NCBI GenBank assembly: GCA_035486285.1
Contig: DATHNF010000023.1
Span: 1 to 19,962, forward strand
From: DATHNF01 sp035486285
Lineage (GTDB): Bacteria; Patescibacteriota; Saccharimonadia; Saccharimonadales; UBA4665
Direction of reading: 5' to 3'
DNA length: 19,962 bases
Shown here: positions 6,175 to 13,702 of the stretch, piece by piece
Position numbering within the stretch: the first letter of the stretch is position 1
How the letters are laid out: each line of letters begins with the position of its first letter
Notes under the pieces: model-generated
Told to the model about the DNA's origin: nothing
Database searches by the model: none
Seen by the model: the letters and a program-made list of their open reading frames with translations, nothing else
Made by a program: the position numbers and the translations under genes

Positions 6175-7182
6175 ATGGCAAAGACGAAGAGAGAACTATT
6201 AGCAGAGGCTCAAGAGCTTGGTATCGAGGTTGATAACAAGACTAAAATAGCTGAGATTCAGGCTTTGATCAAGGCCGGACCGATCACCGACAAACCTGAG
6301 CCCATAAGTGACGACAGCGAACAAGAATTGGTAGTAGAAACTAAAGAAGTCGCTAAAACCGCCAAGGCCGGCAAACGCAGTGCCAAAGCTCTCGCCGAAG
6401 CCGAAGAGAAACAGTCCAAGGAAGAGCGTAAGGCGATAGCCGAGGATACTACCGAAGCCAAGCCCAAAGCGCCGGTTAAGCCGGGCCGCTCCCGTTTGGA
6501 GCGTCGTGGCAAGCATTTCCGCAAAAGCGCCGAGCAGCTCGAACAAGGCAAAGCTTACACGCTTGAGCAAGCCGTCGACTTGGCCAAGAAAACCAGTCAC
6601 GTCAAATTTGACGCTACCGTTGAGCTGCACGTCAATCTTGGCGTCGACCCCAGGCAGGCCGACCAGAATATTCGCGACAACCTGGTACTACCGGCTGGCA
6701 CTGGCAAAACCATACGAATCGCCGTTCTGACTGACGACCCTGCTGCTGCCATCAAAGCTGGCGCCAACATTGCAGGTACCGATGATCTATTAGCCCAATT
6801 GGAAAAAGGCGTTATGGACTTTGACACCCTGGTTGCGACCCCAGCTTTGATGGCTAAACTGGGCAAATACGCCCGGGTACTCGGTCCGCGTGGCCTTATG
6901 CCCAACCCCAAGAGCGGCACTGTTACCAACGACATCAACAAGGCAGTTGCCGAAGCCAAAGCCGGCCGCGTCGAATACCGCGTCGACAGCACCGGCATTG
7001 TCCACTTAGGCGTTGGCAAAGTCAGCTTTAGCGCTACCCAGTTGCTTGATAACATTCAGGCCGTACTTGCCAGCCTCAAGGCTAACAAGCCGCAGAGCCT
7101 CAAAGGCAACTACCTCAAGACCGTACATCTGACAACTACCATGGGCCCGTCAGTCACTATTGATCTAGCTAGCATCAACTAG
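6175..7182 (+). CDS. rplA: Ribosomal protein L1 with a long N-terminal extension
   Basis: L1 forms the mobile L1 stalk of the 50S subunit and in many bacteria represses its own mRNA. The conserved protein spans about 108-335 (RSRLERRGKHF..., VNLGVDPRQADQNIRDNLVLPAGTG at 153-177, and a GPRGLMPNPKSGTV segment), the usual 225-230 residues. In front is an extension of about 105 residues. Its first part, KRELLAEAQELGIEVDNKTK (5-24) continuing to residue 33, resembles a Rho-N/SAP/HeH-like helix-extended-loop-helix. The rest (40-105) is a Lys/Glu/Ala-rich linker. The ATG at 6175 has a good Shine-Dalgarno sequence and an L1-type RNA element, which confirms that the extension is translated. Confidence 0.96.
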   Translation: MAKTKRELLAEAQELGIEVDNKTKIAEIQALIKAGPITDKPEPISDDSEQELVVETKEVAKTAKAGKRSAKALAEAEEKQSKEERKAIAEDTTEAKPKAPVKPGRSRLERRGKHFRKSAEQLEQGKAYTLEQAVDLAKKTSHVKFDATVELHVNLGVDPRQADQNIRDNLVLPAGTGKTIRIAVLTDDPAAAIKAGANIAGTDDLLAQLEKGVMDFDTLVATPALMAKLGKYARVLGPRGLMPNPKSGTVTNDINKAVAEAKAGRVEYRVDSTGIVHLGVGKVSFSATQLLDNIQAVLASLKANKPQSLKGNYLKTVHLTTTMGPSVTIDLASIN

Positions 7183-7213
7183 GCATAAAGACTGGTAGCC
7201 CAGGCTAGGCCTG

Positions 7214-7222
7214 TGGCATACT
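7214..7222 (+). promoter_or_regulatory. Possible extended -10 promoter of the P-loop kinase gene
   Basis: TGG followed by CATACT (7217-7222) resembles an extended -10. The ATG at 7229 lies 6 nt further, so the transcript could begin at the start codon itself. No -35 or Shine-Dalgarno sequence is visible. Confidence 0.35.
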
Positions 7223-7228
7223 ATCTGG

Positions 7229-7978
7229 ATGACGATAGTTGGCCTCACCGGCAGTATTGGCAGCGGTAAAACTACATTTGCAGACTTCTTATCTGACCAC
7301 GATACGACGGCTGCTCACTGGGAAAGCTGGCAGTTAATAGCCGAAGTAGCTATTGCTTTACGCCGAAGCTCTACTACGCACCCAGCGCCAACAGATTTAG
7401 CTGCAATCAATACGTGGCTGGAACCATTGCCAGCTATTCTGAAACGTGTTTGCCACAAAGTAGCTAGCTTTGAAGCCATTGAGCTGACAGAGGCGGGCCT
7501 GGCAAGCGCTCCACAAAATTACGATAAACTGCTCGAGTACCTTACAGCTATGCAGGCTAAGCCAAAGCTACAGGAGCCGACAATTACCGAAGATAATAAA
7601 GAAACGTTCCGCAATATTCTGCAGTGGCTGGGAGGCTACTTGGTCAAGACCGTAGGTACTGGAATATGGTATGACGAAATTATCAGGCGTATTCAGGCTA
7701 GCGATGGGTTGGCGCTGGCCACTGTTGGCGGCGTGCGTTTTCCGGGCGATGCCAGGCGTATTAAGCTTGCTGGTGGTTCAATTCTTGAGATCCAACGGCC
7801 CGACATAGCTATTAAGGACCTGCACGACCTTACTGAACGCGAGCGAAGCCTTATTAAGCCTGACGCCATAATTAACAATAGTGGCAGTCTAAAGCAGTTA
7901 GAGCGCTGCGCCTCCCAGGTGCGTAAGGATCTGTTCAATGCAAGGCTAGCTGCCGACTATCAAGCTTCTAGTTTTTGA
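7229..7978 (+). CDS. P-loop kinase of the dNMP kinase / dephospho-CoA kinase type
   Basis: The 249-residue protein opens with MTIVGLTGSIGSGKTT, a Walker A motif (8-15) like those of dephospho-CoA kinase and phage-type deoxynucleoside monophosphate kinases. The centre contains LQWLGGYLVKTVGTGIWYDE (about 131-150), reminiscent of the dNMP-kinase segment before substrate binding. The end has IINNSGSLKQLE (about 215-226), also typical of this P-loop group. The length exceeds CoaE (about 200), so I favour a dNMP-kinase-like assignment, which would fit the nearby dcd and tmk-thyX genes; neither substrate is proven. It overlaps the end of the convergent MprF-like gene by 11 bp. Confidence 0.7.
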   Translation: MTIVGLTGSIGSGKTTFADFLSDHDTTAAHWESWQLIAEVAIALRRSSTTHPAPTDLAAINTWLEPLPAILKRVCHKVASFEAIELTEAGLASAPQNYDKLLEYLTAMQAKPKLQEPTITEDNKETFRNILQWLGGYLVKTVGTGIWYDEIIRRIQASDGLALATVGGVRFPGDARRIKLAGGSILEIQRPDIAIKDLHDLTERERSLIKPDAIINNSGSLKQLERCASQVRKDLFNARLAADYQASSF

Positions 7979-9680
7979 GCTTGACACGCATCACGCGCAT
8001 CAACGCGGTTGTAGTACGCGAGAAGCCTCTGACACCACCCTGGTAGGCAATGTAGCGGTCACGCCATGTTGGTTCGTACTTGGCCTTGAAGCGATGCAGA
8101 CCGCTAAAGGAGTAAAAACGGTCGCCATTAGCGTACGCGAAACGAAGCACGCCGTCAATAAGCCCGCGCCGCTCTTCGTCGTCTTCATCCAAGCCAACCA
8201 GTGGGCACAAGCCAAGGTTCAGCTGTTGGTAGCCTTCGTCATGCAGCTGGGCTATAAAGTACAGTAGCAGGAAGTCATTAATATTACTGGGGCTGCCAGC
8301 AGTATGCCGCAACATATCAAAGGTAGCCTCTCGCTTATCGAAGTCGGCTGGCACCTGGCTCATAAAAGCCTGGATCGTACCGGCCGCGTCGCGCACAACT
8401 GCCACCCGACACTGCTGCATATATGTTGACGAATAGTAGCCCATTACGAAGCCCCGCTCCACGCGGCCACTCCGGCCAAGCCATTCTTTTGAGATCGCTT
8501 GCAGCCGATCCAATACCGCGGGGTGGTGCGGCGGCGCGAGCATTTCGCAACTGAAGCTCTGTTTATCAAATTTATTACGAATATGTCGGAAATATTTGTT
8601 GCGGGCCACTGCTTCCTGAAAGTGATTAAGATCCACGACTGCTTCTTGGCCAATTTTCTGGAGGGTAAACCCGTGCCGGTTATAGAGACGGCGATGGTGT
8701 TCTTCGACATGGATAAGTGCTGGCAGCCAATCGTTGCTGAAGCACAGGTTCTGGAAGCTATTCAATAAGGCACCGAAGCGCCGGCTATCCCCAGCTGGGT
8801 CACCCATGCAAAGCGCTACACCGCGGTACACATGAAAGGCCAGAGCGCTCCGCTCCTCGGCGTCAAAGAAATATTGTTTATCATGCGGCCAGAGCTTAAA
8901 GAAGTCCTCGCTTAAGCCACCGTACTTCTGAAGCAAATCGGTCAAGCGCTGCCGGTTGTTACTTTGATCAGCCAAGCGGACACGCAGTGGCTGAAAAAGT
9001 GAGATAGCGGCGTAGACAATTGCCGCGACACTCACGAATGACAGGGAGTCGACAAATAAATGAGCTCGCTTGGTATACGGATGTAAGGGTTTGGCGGTTG
9101 TCAGGTCAAACTGGTCAATTGTATAGTGCGCCGCGCTCGTCACGCTTATTTCCTGGTGAAAATCTGATTGGTCCATGAGCGAGAAGCCAGCCACGCCGTA
9201 AACTAATGTTATAACTAGCATAATGACAGCAAAACGTGTCGCGACCCGGAAGCCTTGCAAGTCACTCTTGACAACAAACTCCCGCTCAAAGATTAGTAGG
9301 AGTCCCAGTACTACAACGGGTAGGATGATCGCTCGGATAATCGCATGCTTCCCAAGGTCTGAGCTGCGCGTACCAATATTTACTACTGACTCTGCTACGT
9401 TGAGCCCAAGATAAAAGGTATAAGCCAACATGGTCACTAACCAAGCACTTCGTTTGCGCCGGCGCAGTAAGGTACTCAAATATATAAGACTCAGGCCGAC
9501 CAGCAAAGGTAGATCAATAACAATGTCGCTCAGGTGAGAGCCGTGGCGGGCCGCCAATTGAGCAAGCAAGGTAATAGCCAGGATAAAAACACCGTGAGCC
9601 GCCACCAAGATGCTCAGAAACTGTACCGCGAAACCACGGTGGATGTGAAGCTGCTGCTTGCACCAATCAATACTATTCAT
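7968..9680 (-). CDS. MprF-like membrane protein with DUF2156 aminoacyl-phosphatidylglycerol synthase domain
   Basis: The family's catalytic domain moves an amino acid from aminoacyl-tRNA to phosphatidylglycerol, lowering the negative charge of the membrane. The 570-residue protein has about six membrane segments (near 18-44, 53-72, 78-100, 113-131, 148-165 and 208-228) and a C-terminal DUF2156/GNAT-like domain (about 240-560). The latter contains MGDPAG (292-297), the family's glycine motif, and later VGLDEDDEERRGLIDGVLRF and FKAKYEPTWRDRY segments typical of LPG synthases. The membrane part is shorter than the full flippase of Staphylococcus MprF. Which amino acid is used cannot be told. The ATG lies 8 nt after a TACAAT box. 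Confidence 0.85.
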   Translation of the reverse strand: MNSIDWCKQQLHIHRGFAVQFLSILVAAHGVFILAITLLAQLAARHGSHLSDIVIDLPLLVGLSLIYLSTLLRRRKRSAWLVTMLAYTFYLGLNVAESVVNIGTRSSDLGKHAIIRAIILPVVVLGLLLIFEREFVVKSDLQGFRVATRFAVIMLVITLVYGVAGFSLMDQSDFHQEISVTSAAHYTIDQFDLTTAKPLHPYTKRAHLFVDSLSFVSVAAIVYAAISLFQPLRVRLADQSNNRQRLTDLLQKYGGLSEDFFKLWPHDKQYFFDAEERSALAFHVYRGVALCMGDPAGDSRRFGALLNSFQNLCFSNDWLPALIHVEEHHRRLYNRHGFTLQKIGQEAVVDLNHFQEAVARNKYFRHIRNKFDKQSFSCEMLAPPHHPAVLDRLQAISKEWLGRSGRVERGFVMGYYSSTYMQQCRVAVVRDAAGTIQAFMSQVPADFDKREATFDMLRHTAGSPSNINDFLLLYFIAQLHDEGYQQLNLGLCPLVGLDEDDEERRGLIDGVLRFAYANGDRFYSFSGLHRFKAKYEPTWRDRYIAYQGGVRGFSRTTTALMRVMRVKLKN

Positions 9681-9688
9681 ACCGCCCT

Positions 9689-9716
9689 ATTGTACTAGAG
9701 TGCCGTTTAAACGTAA
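9689..9716 (-). promoter_or_regulatory. Promoter of the MprF-like gene
   Basis: On the minus strand TTACGT (9716-9711) and TACAAT (9694-9689) are 16 nt apart. The -10 box ends 8 nt before the ATG at 9680, with no Shine-Dalgarno in between, so the mRNA is probably leaderless or nearly so. Confidence 0.5.
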
Positions 9717-9768
9717 GCATAAGCAGTTATAAACACCTATTTGCGTAAAAATCACATTATTATTCTGC

Positions 9769-9798
9769 TTGCCTTTACAGGGCGGCCTCGACTACAAT
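9769..9798 (+). promoter_or_regulatory. Promoter of the dcd-tmk/thyX operon
   Basis: TTGCCT (9769-9774) and TACAAT (9793-9798) are separated by 18 nt. The transcript would start near 9805 and includes the TGGAGGGG Shine-Dalgarno at 9811-9818. This operon is therefore not leaderless, unlike several neighbours. Confidence 0.6.
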
Positions 9799-9823
9799 AG
9801 AACAAACTATTGGAGGGGTTTAC

Positions 9824-10537
9824 GTGGCCGTTTATAGCAACAAACAGATTCGCCAGGCACTTGACGAAGGCCATATTGTCTGTCACCCATTCGACCCCAA
9901 ACACATTGCGCACGCCAGCCTTGACGTAACGCTCGGCTTCTACTATTACCGCATAGAGAAGATGAACGAACGGACCATCTACAATCCGTTTGATAGGGAA
10001 GATGTTGAACGCTATTTCGATGGACCGCACCGGGCATTGCCCCATGGTGAGTGGTGCGCCCTTAATGGCTTCAAGCCGTTTACTAATATACCCCTGGACC
10101 ACCCGGTTATTAGCCTAAAGCCGCGCGAGCGGATCTTGGCCCATACACATGAATTCTTTGGCATCAAACCGCCCGGGGCCTTCGAAGTTAAGTCCCGGTC
10201 AAGCTGGGGACGTAACGGCGTAGCAGTGTGCTTCGACGCCGGCTGGGTAGATCCAGGCTACATCAACCGCTTGACGCTCGAAATTTACAATCTCAACGAG
10301 CGCGAGACCGTACTACTACCGGTTGGCGAGCGTATTGCCCAAGCTGTTTTCATTGAGACAGGAGAGGTAGAAGGCAACTACGGAGAGGGTCGCGACGACG
10401 GCTTCAGTGGCAAATACCAACAAGGTACGGATCTCGAAACCATCATTAAGACATGGTCGCCAGATATGCTGTTGCCCAAAGGCTACAAAGACCAGCGGGC
10501 CATGCCTAAGAAGATCGAAGGACTGTCTTATGACTAG
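9824..10537 (+). CDS. dcd: dCTP deaminase family enzyme
   Basis: Dcd deaminates dCTP to dUTP, and bifunctional members go on to dUMP; either would supply precursor for thymidylate synthesis. The 237-residue trimeric beta-fold protein carries SRSSWGR (124-130), equivalent to E. coli Ser111 and Arg115 (here Ser126, Arg130), and TLEIYN (151-156) with the catalytic Glu153. KYQQGTD (197-203) belongs to the C-terminal lid. It is about 45 residues longer than E. coli Dcd, mostly from an insert around 46-92 and a longer tail. Start is GTG 9824, supported by a GGAGGGG Shine-Dalgarno. Its stop overlaps the next gene by 8 bp. Mono- or bifunctionality is not decided here. Confidence 0.9.
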   Translation: MAVYSNKQIRQALDEGHIVCHPFDPKHIAHASLDVTLGFYYYRIEKMNERTIYNPFDREDVERYFDGPHRALPHGEWCALNGFKPFTNIPLDHPVISLKPRERILAHTHEFFGIKPPGAFEVKSRSSWGRNGVAVCFDAGWVDPGYINRLTLEIYNLNERETVLLPVGERIAQAVFIETGEVEGNYGEGRDDGFSGKYQQGTDLETIIKTWSPDMLLPKGYKDQRAMPKKIEGLSYD

Positions 10538-12875
10538 AGGTAAATACATTGTCTTGGAAGGTCCAGAAGGAGTAGGCAAAACCACGCAGCTCCAAGAGTT
10601 GGCCCGTCGCTTGCAGGCTGCCGGGTTACCCGTCCGGACTTTGCGCGAGCCTGACAGTCAAAGTGACCTAACAGCCCGAGCTATCCGCCAACTAACGCAA
10701 GATCCGCACTATCCGATGAACACGCGTACCGAAGTTTTGCTCTATAATGCCGCTCGCTCGCAAAGCCTCCAGATTATCAAGCAAAGTGTCGAGCACGGTG
10801 TCATCTGCCTGGTTGACCGTAACTACTTGACGACACTAGCCATACAATACTATGGCCGCGGCGATGTCCCAGATTACGAGACTATCAATAGTATTATCAA
10901 CTTCGCTGTTGGCGGCGTTGAGCCAGATCTGTGTATTGTCATGGACGCGCCAGTCACCACATTGCGCGAACGGCTGAGCGATCGATATAGCGGCGAGCGC
11001 TTTGATAACCTTGACAATGCTTTCTTGGAGCGGGTTCGGGCCGGCTACCTCTGGGAGGCCAAACAGCGTAATCTGCCGGTAGTATTCGCGACTCAAGACA
11101 GCGAGACTGTGGCCGAAAATATTTGGAAACTGGTGTCCGCCGAACTGGCTTTACGGACACCTGCGCAGGCAAGTGCAGCCGCCAGTCCCGCCTCACTCAA
11201 AGAAGTTATTGAACAAAAAGACCTGCCCGCACCGCATGAGCCACCACTTAATACGCCCGACAACCACTCCACTGAGGCACCTGCACCAAGCGGCCCCTTG
11301 GTAGAAAAAACTGACGCTGGCAACTTCACTATCACTGAGGCTGGCAAGACGTACCTTGAAGAGGCTGTCACTAGTGTTGATGGTAATGTCTACGCCTTCA
11401 CTGACAAGCTCAGCCCGGCGACTATTGCAGCTGCCATGGCCCGGCTCAGCCGCCGCGGTGACGATATGCGCGTTACTATTCTCGATGAATTTGCCGACAA
11501 GGTTGGCAAGGACGAGAAGCTACTGGAGCGAGTTATCACGGCTTATGGCGATGACTCTGTGCAGCAATTAGCTGGTTTGCACTTCGTCATTGAGAACGCT
11601 TCCAACCTATTGACCAAGAAGTTAGAATGGGGACGTTTGGCCGCCTACTTAGAGCAGTCCACGCGCTACATTTACTTCGACCAGAAAGACGCCAACGGCC
11701 GCTACCGTTACCACACTCCCGACTACCTAAAGCCGAACGTTAAGAAGCAGTATAACCAGGCCATGGACACCATATTCGAACTCTATTCGACAATGGTACG
11801 CAGCCTGACAGAGCACGTCCGTAACACTTCTAGCACGCCGCAGAAGGAGCGTGATATCGCCTGGAAAGGTGCCACCCGAGCTCAAGCCTGTGATGCTATA
11901 CGGCCAGTCCTGCCAGTAGCCACCAAGTCGACAGTCGGCATCTTTGCTTCCGGCCAGGCCTTGGAGAGCCTCATTATGCACCTCATGAGCGACGAGTTAC
12001 CAGAAGCCCGGACAACCGGCGAAGATCTCCTCAAGCAAGCCCGCCAAGTAATGCCAATGTTCTTAGCCCGGGCCGACAAGCCAGAACGGGGCGGGGCTAT
12101 GGTCGCCTACCGCGCCACCACCAACCGAGCTGTAAGTAGTCTGGCTAAACGCTACTTGCCGGATAACTATGCCGCTACGGACACGCAAGCAGTCAGCCTA
12201 ACCGACTTTTGGCCCAAGAATGAGCTCCTGCTAGTGGCCGACATGTTGTACGAGCACAGCAATATACCGCTTGAGCAGCTACAAGCCGAAGTCAACGCCT
12301 GGCCTTACGATAAGAAGCTCGATGTGTTTAATGCCTACATGGGCGAGCGCTTAAATCGACGCCACCGGCCGGGGCGAGCGCTCGAAAAAGCCCATTACAG
12401 CTGGGACCTGGTTTGTGACTATGGAATCTTCCGAGACTTACAGCGCCACCGCATGGTCGATGACCTCAACTGGCAGCTACTGACACCTCGCTACGGTTAT
12501 GAAATACCAGCCCGGGTAGAAGAAGCCGGCTTAGCAGAACAGTTTGAGGCCTGCTTCGATATTAGTCTCAAGCTCTACAGCCTGCTCCAGCAGTCCGGCT
12601 ACAGTCTTGAAGCCCAGTACGCCACGCTGCTAGGCCATAAAATGCGCTGGAAGGTCACCTATAATGCTCGTGAGGCCTTCCACCTGCACGAAATTCGCAC
12701 TACCCCCCAAGGTCACCCTGGTTATCGCAAACTCGTACTGCAAATGCATGAGAAGTTGGCCGAAGTTCACCCCTTGTTGGCCGAAGCCATGCGCTTTGTT
12801 AATAGCGATGAGGATCCGGAGCTAACTCGTTTGGCAGCCGAGCGCTACACCCAGTTCAAGCTCCAGCAGCTTTAA
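10530..12875 (+). CDS. Thymidylate kinase fused to a duplicated ThyX-like region
   Basis: From ATG 10530 the protein is 781 residues. Residues 1-207 are a complete thymidylate kinase: Walker A GPEGVGKT (11-18), the DRNYLTTLAIQYYG segment with the DR motif (96-109), and a lid-like SDRYSGERFD. A Pro/Ala-rich linker spans 208-262. Residues 263-781 resemble ThyX (FAD-dependent dUMP methylation) twice over: repeat 1 has AAYLEQSTRYIYF (371-383) but no RHR triplet, while repeat 2 has LQRHRMVDDLNWQLLTPRYG (637-656) with RHR. Together with dcd this covers dCTP to dUMP to dTMP to dTDP. The start is set by an 8-bp overlap with dcd and GAAGGA upstream; an earlier in-frame start at 10407 would lie wholly within dcd. 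Confidence 0.88.
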   Translation: MTRGKYIVLEGPEGVGKTTQLQELARRLQAAGLPVRTLREPDSQSDLTARAIRQLTQDPHYPMNTRTEVLLYNAARSQSLQIIKQSVEHGVICLVDRNYLTTLAIQYYGRGDVPDYETINSIINFAVGGVEPDLCIVMDAPVTTLRERLSDRYSGERFDNLDNAFLERVRAGYLWEAKQRNLPVVFATQDSETVAENIWKLVSAELALRTPAQASAAASPASLKEVIEQKDLPAPHEPPLNTPDNHSTEAPAPSGPLVEKTDAGNFTITEAGKTYLEEAVTSVDGNVYAFTDKLSPATIAAAMARLSRRGDDMRVTILDEFADKVGKDEKLLERVITAYGDDSVQQLAGLHFVIENASNLLTKKLEWGRLAAYLEQSTRYIYFDQKDANGRYRYHTPDYLKPNVKKQYNQAMDTIFELYSTMVRSLTEHVRNTSSTPQKERDIAWKGATRAQACDAIRPVLPVATKSTVGIFASGQALESLIMHLMSDELPEARTTGEDLLKQARQVMPMFLARADKPERGGAMVAYRATTNRAVSSLAKRYLPDNYAATDTQAVSLTDFWPKNELLLVADMLYEHSNIPLEQLQAEVNAWPYDKKLDVFNAYMGERLNRRHRPGRALEKAHYSWDLVCDYGIFRDLQRHRMVDDLNWQLLTPRYGYEIPARVEEAGLAEQFEACFDISLKLYSLLQQSGYSLEAQYATLLGHKMRWKVTYNAREAFHLHEIRTTPQGHPGYRKLVLQMHEKLAEVHPLLAEAMRFVNSDEDPELTRLAAERYTQFKLQQL

Positions 12876-12894
12876 ACGGCGCTGTATATTGTTG

Positions 12895-13389
12895 CTAGCT
12901 TACTAAAGCGTGCTGTGGCGCGGCCATTTCGGGCACTACAGGCTGCTCAAGTTGAACGGCTGAAGGTGGTAATATACAGATTGCCGGGTATGGCAGCTGG
13001 CTAGCAAGTGCCCGTATGCCTTCACGGCGCACTAATTGTTCGTCTGATAGGTCAGTGGCTGCGTGGATAAATATAAAGCCGATGTAGCCCTCTACCTCTT
13101 TTCGTGCCAAAGAAGCGGCATCCTCGGATTGCGTGGCAACCGCTTCGTTAACGATCTTGAAATCAGGACGGCCAAAGTATCTTTGGGCGGCTTGACCAAG
13201 GCCTACAATGTACGCAGCAGTATCCACTCCTACAGGCGGAGTTAACTCAAGAAGACAAGCTCCACAGCTGCCTTCGCTCTCAATATACTCAACATCCTTG
13301 GTGCAAATCTCTAGACCATCAATACTGGCTCTGGCGGTACCAGAATCATCAGCAGTGAATGATTGAACTCCCGACTCAACTCTTTTCAT
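12895..13389 (-). CDS. Unrecognised 164-residue protein behind a structured leader
   Basis: The protein has a polar N-terminus, a CGAC pair of cysteines in SEGSCGACLLELTPP (about 39-53), an Ala/Gly-rich helix AAYIVGLGQAAQRYFG (about 58-73), a beta-like stretch IGFIFIH (about 103-109), and REGIRALASQLPYPAICIL (about 122-140). I recognise no family. The ATG follows directly on the U-tract of an intrinsic terminator; the only Shine-Dalgarno-like bases are the GGGG of the terminator's 3' arm, 7 nt upstream. The gene therefore seems to be controlled by the leader RNA encoded at 13390-13535. Confidence 0.65.
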   Translation of the reverse strand: MKRVESGVQSFTADDSGTARASIDGLEICTKDVEYIESEGSCGACLLELTPPVGVDTAAYIVGLGQAAQRYFGRPDFKIVNEAVATQSEDAASLARKEVEGYIGFIFIHAATDLSDEQLVRREGIRALASQLPYPAICILPPSAVQLEQPVVPEMAAPQHALVS

Positions 13390-13414
13390 AAAAAAACCCC
13401 GGTTTCCCCCGGAG
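13390..13414 (-). terminator. Intrinsic terminator at the end of the leader RNA
   Basis: On the minus strand CTCCGG (13414-13409) and CCGGGG (13402-13397) form a 6-bp stem with one U-G pair and loop GGGAAA, followed by seven U residues (13396-13390). The ATG of the 164-aa ORF is the next codon. Confidence 0.75.
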
Positions 13415-13535
13415 CGCCTGTTTACATTTACCTCTCGCGAAACCGTACTCCAACCTTACGCTGAAACATCACAGGCCACATTCGCGTGTCCTGTAGGTGC
13501 CAATTGATACGTTGCTTGGAGCTGTGTTTTCACCA
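13390..13535 (-). ncRNA. Candidate riboswitch/attenuator leader RNA, about 145 nt
   Basis: Transcribed from the minus-strand promoter at 13570-13542, the RNA contains a hairpin ACAGG-A-CAC/GTG-G-CCTGT around a GCGAAT loop (24 nt, within about 13498-13470), flanked by CTCCAA and TTGGAG that can pair to close it. A segment CGGTTTC (13445-13439) is exactly complementary to GAAACCG (13406-13400) in the loop and 3' arm of the terminal terminator hairpin, giving an antiterminator alternative. I cannot match it to a riboswitch class I know, nor to 6S, SRP or tmRNA. A free-standing small RNA is an alternative reading. Confidence 0.6.
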
Positions 13536-13541
13536 GCAGCA

Positions 13542-13570
13542 ATGATATGCCTAACCAGCTATTTTGTCAA
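13542..13570 (-). promoter_or_regulatory. Strong minus-strand promoter of the leader RNA
   Basis: On the minus strand a perfect TTGACA (13570-13565) is followed after 17 nt by TATCAT (13547-13542). The start site should be near 13535, about 145 nt ahead of the terminator. Confidence 0.75.
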
Positions 13571-13595
13571 ACCATACGAGCCGATTAGTTTGACA
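13565..13595 (+). promoter_or_regulatory. Inverted repeat joining two divergent -35 boxes
   Basis: TGTCAAAC (13565-13572) and GTTTGACA (13588-13595) are a perfect 8-bp inverted repeat with a 15-nt gap. Each arm contains TTGACA reading outwards. The minus-strand box has a good -10. For the plus strand the best -10 candidates (AAACAT at 17 nt, CATAAG at 20 nt) are weak. The arrangement could be a divergent promoter pair or an operator covering both. Confidence 0.5.
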
Positions 13596-13625
13596 GAGCC
13601 GTGCCGGTGTGAAAACATAAGAAGC

Positions 13626-13673
13626 ATGAATAGAAAGCTTGTCATCGAGGTCGTCGCCATTACGCCACCTTAG
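13626..13673 (+). CDS. Possible 15-residue leader peptide
   Basis: ATG 13626 to TAG 13673 encodes MNRKLVIEVVAITPP, ending in Pro-Pro-stop. It sits between the weak plus-strand promoter and an intrinsic terminator that precedes the 74-aa gene, the usual place for an attenuation leader peptide. The Shine-Dalgarno (AAGAAG, nearly touching the ATG) is weak. GCGGG (13673-13677) next to the stop codon can pair with CCCGC (13707-13711) in the terminator. A chance short ORF is quite possible. Confidence 0.3.
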   Translation: MNRKLVIEVVAITPP

Positions 13674-13702
13674 CGGGCAAGTTTTGTATGTAGCAAACCA
13701 AC

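Noticed and set aside
6199..7055. Long minus-strand frames opposite rplA (up to 152 codons)
   Set aside because: They are shadows of the L1 coding sequence, low-complexity and without Shine-Dalgarno or family features.
9752..10102. Minus-strand frame of 116 codons over the dcd promoter and start
   Set aside because: It covers the dcd start and catalytic-fold region in antisense. dcd is certain and the frame shows no motifs.
10407..10529. Longer N-terminus for the tmk-thyX protein starting at 10407
   Set aside because: The extra 41 residues lie wholly inside dcd in another frame and do not look like a kinase start. ATG 10530 has a GAAGGA Shine-Dalgarno and begins the canonical MTRGKYIVLEGPEG.
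13390..13535. Identification of the minus-strand RNA as 6S, SRP RNA or tmRNA
   Set aside because: No GGAA-capped SRP loop, no tmRNA tag or tRNA-like ends, and no clear long 6S-type stem with central bubble could be traced by eye.
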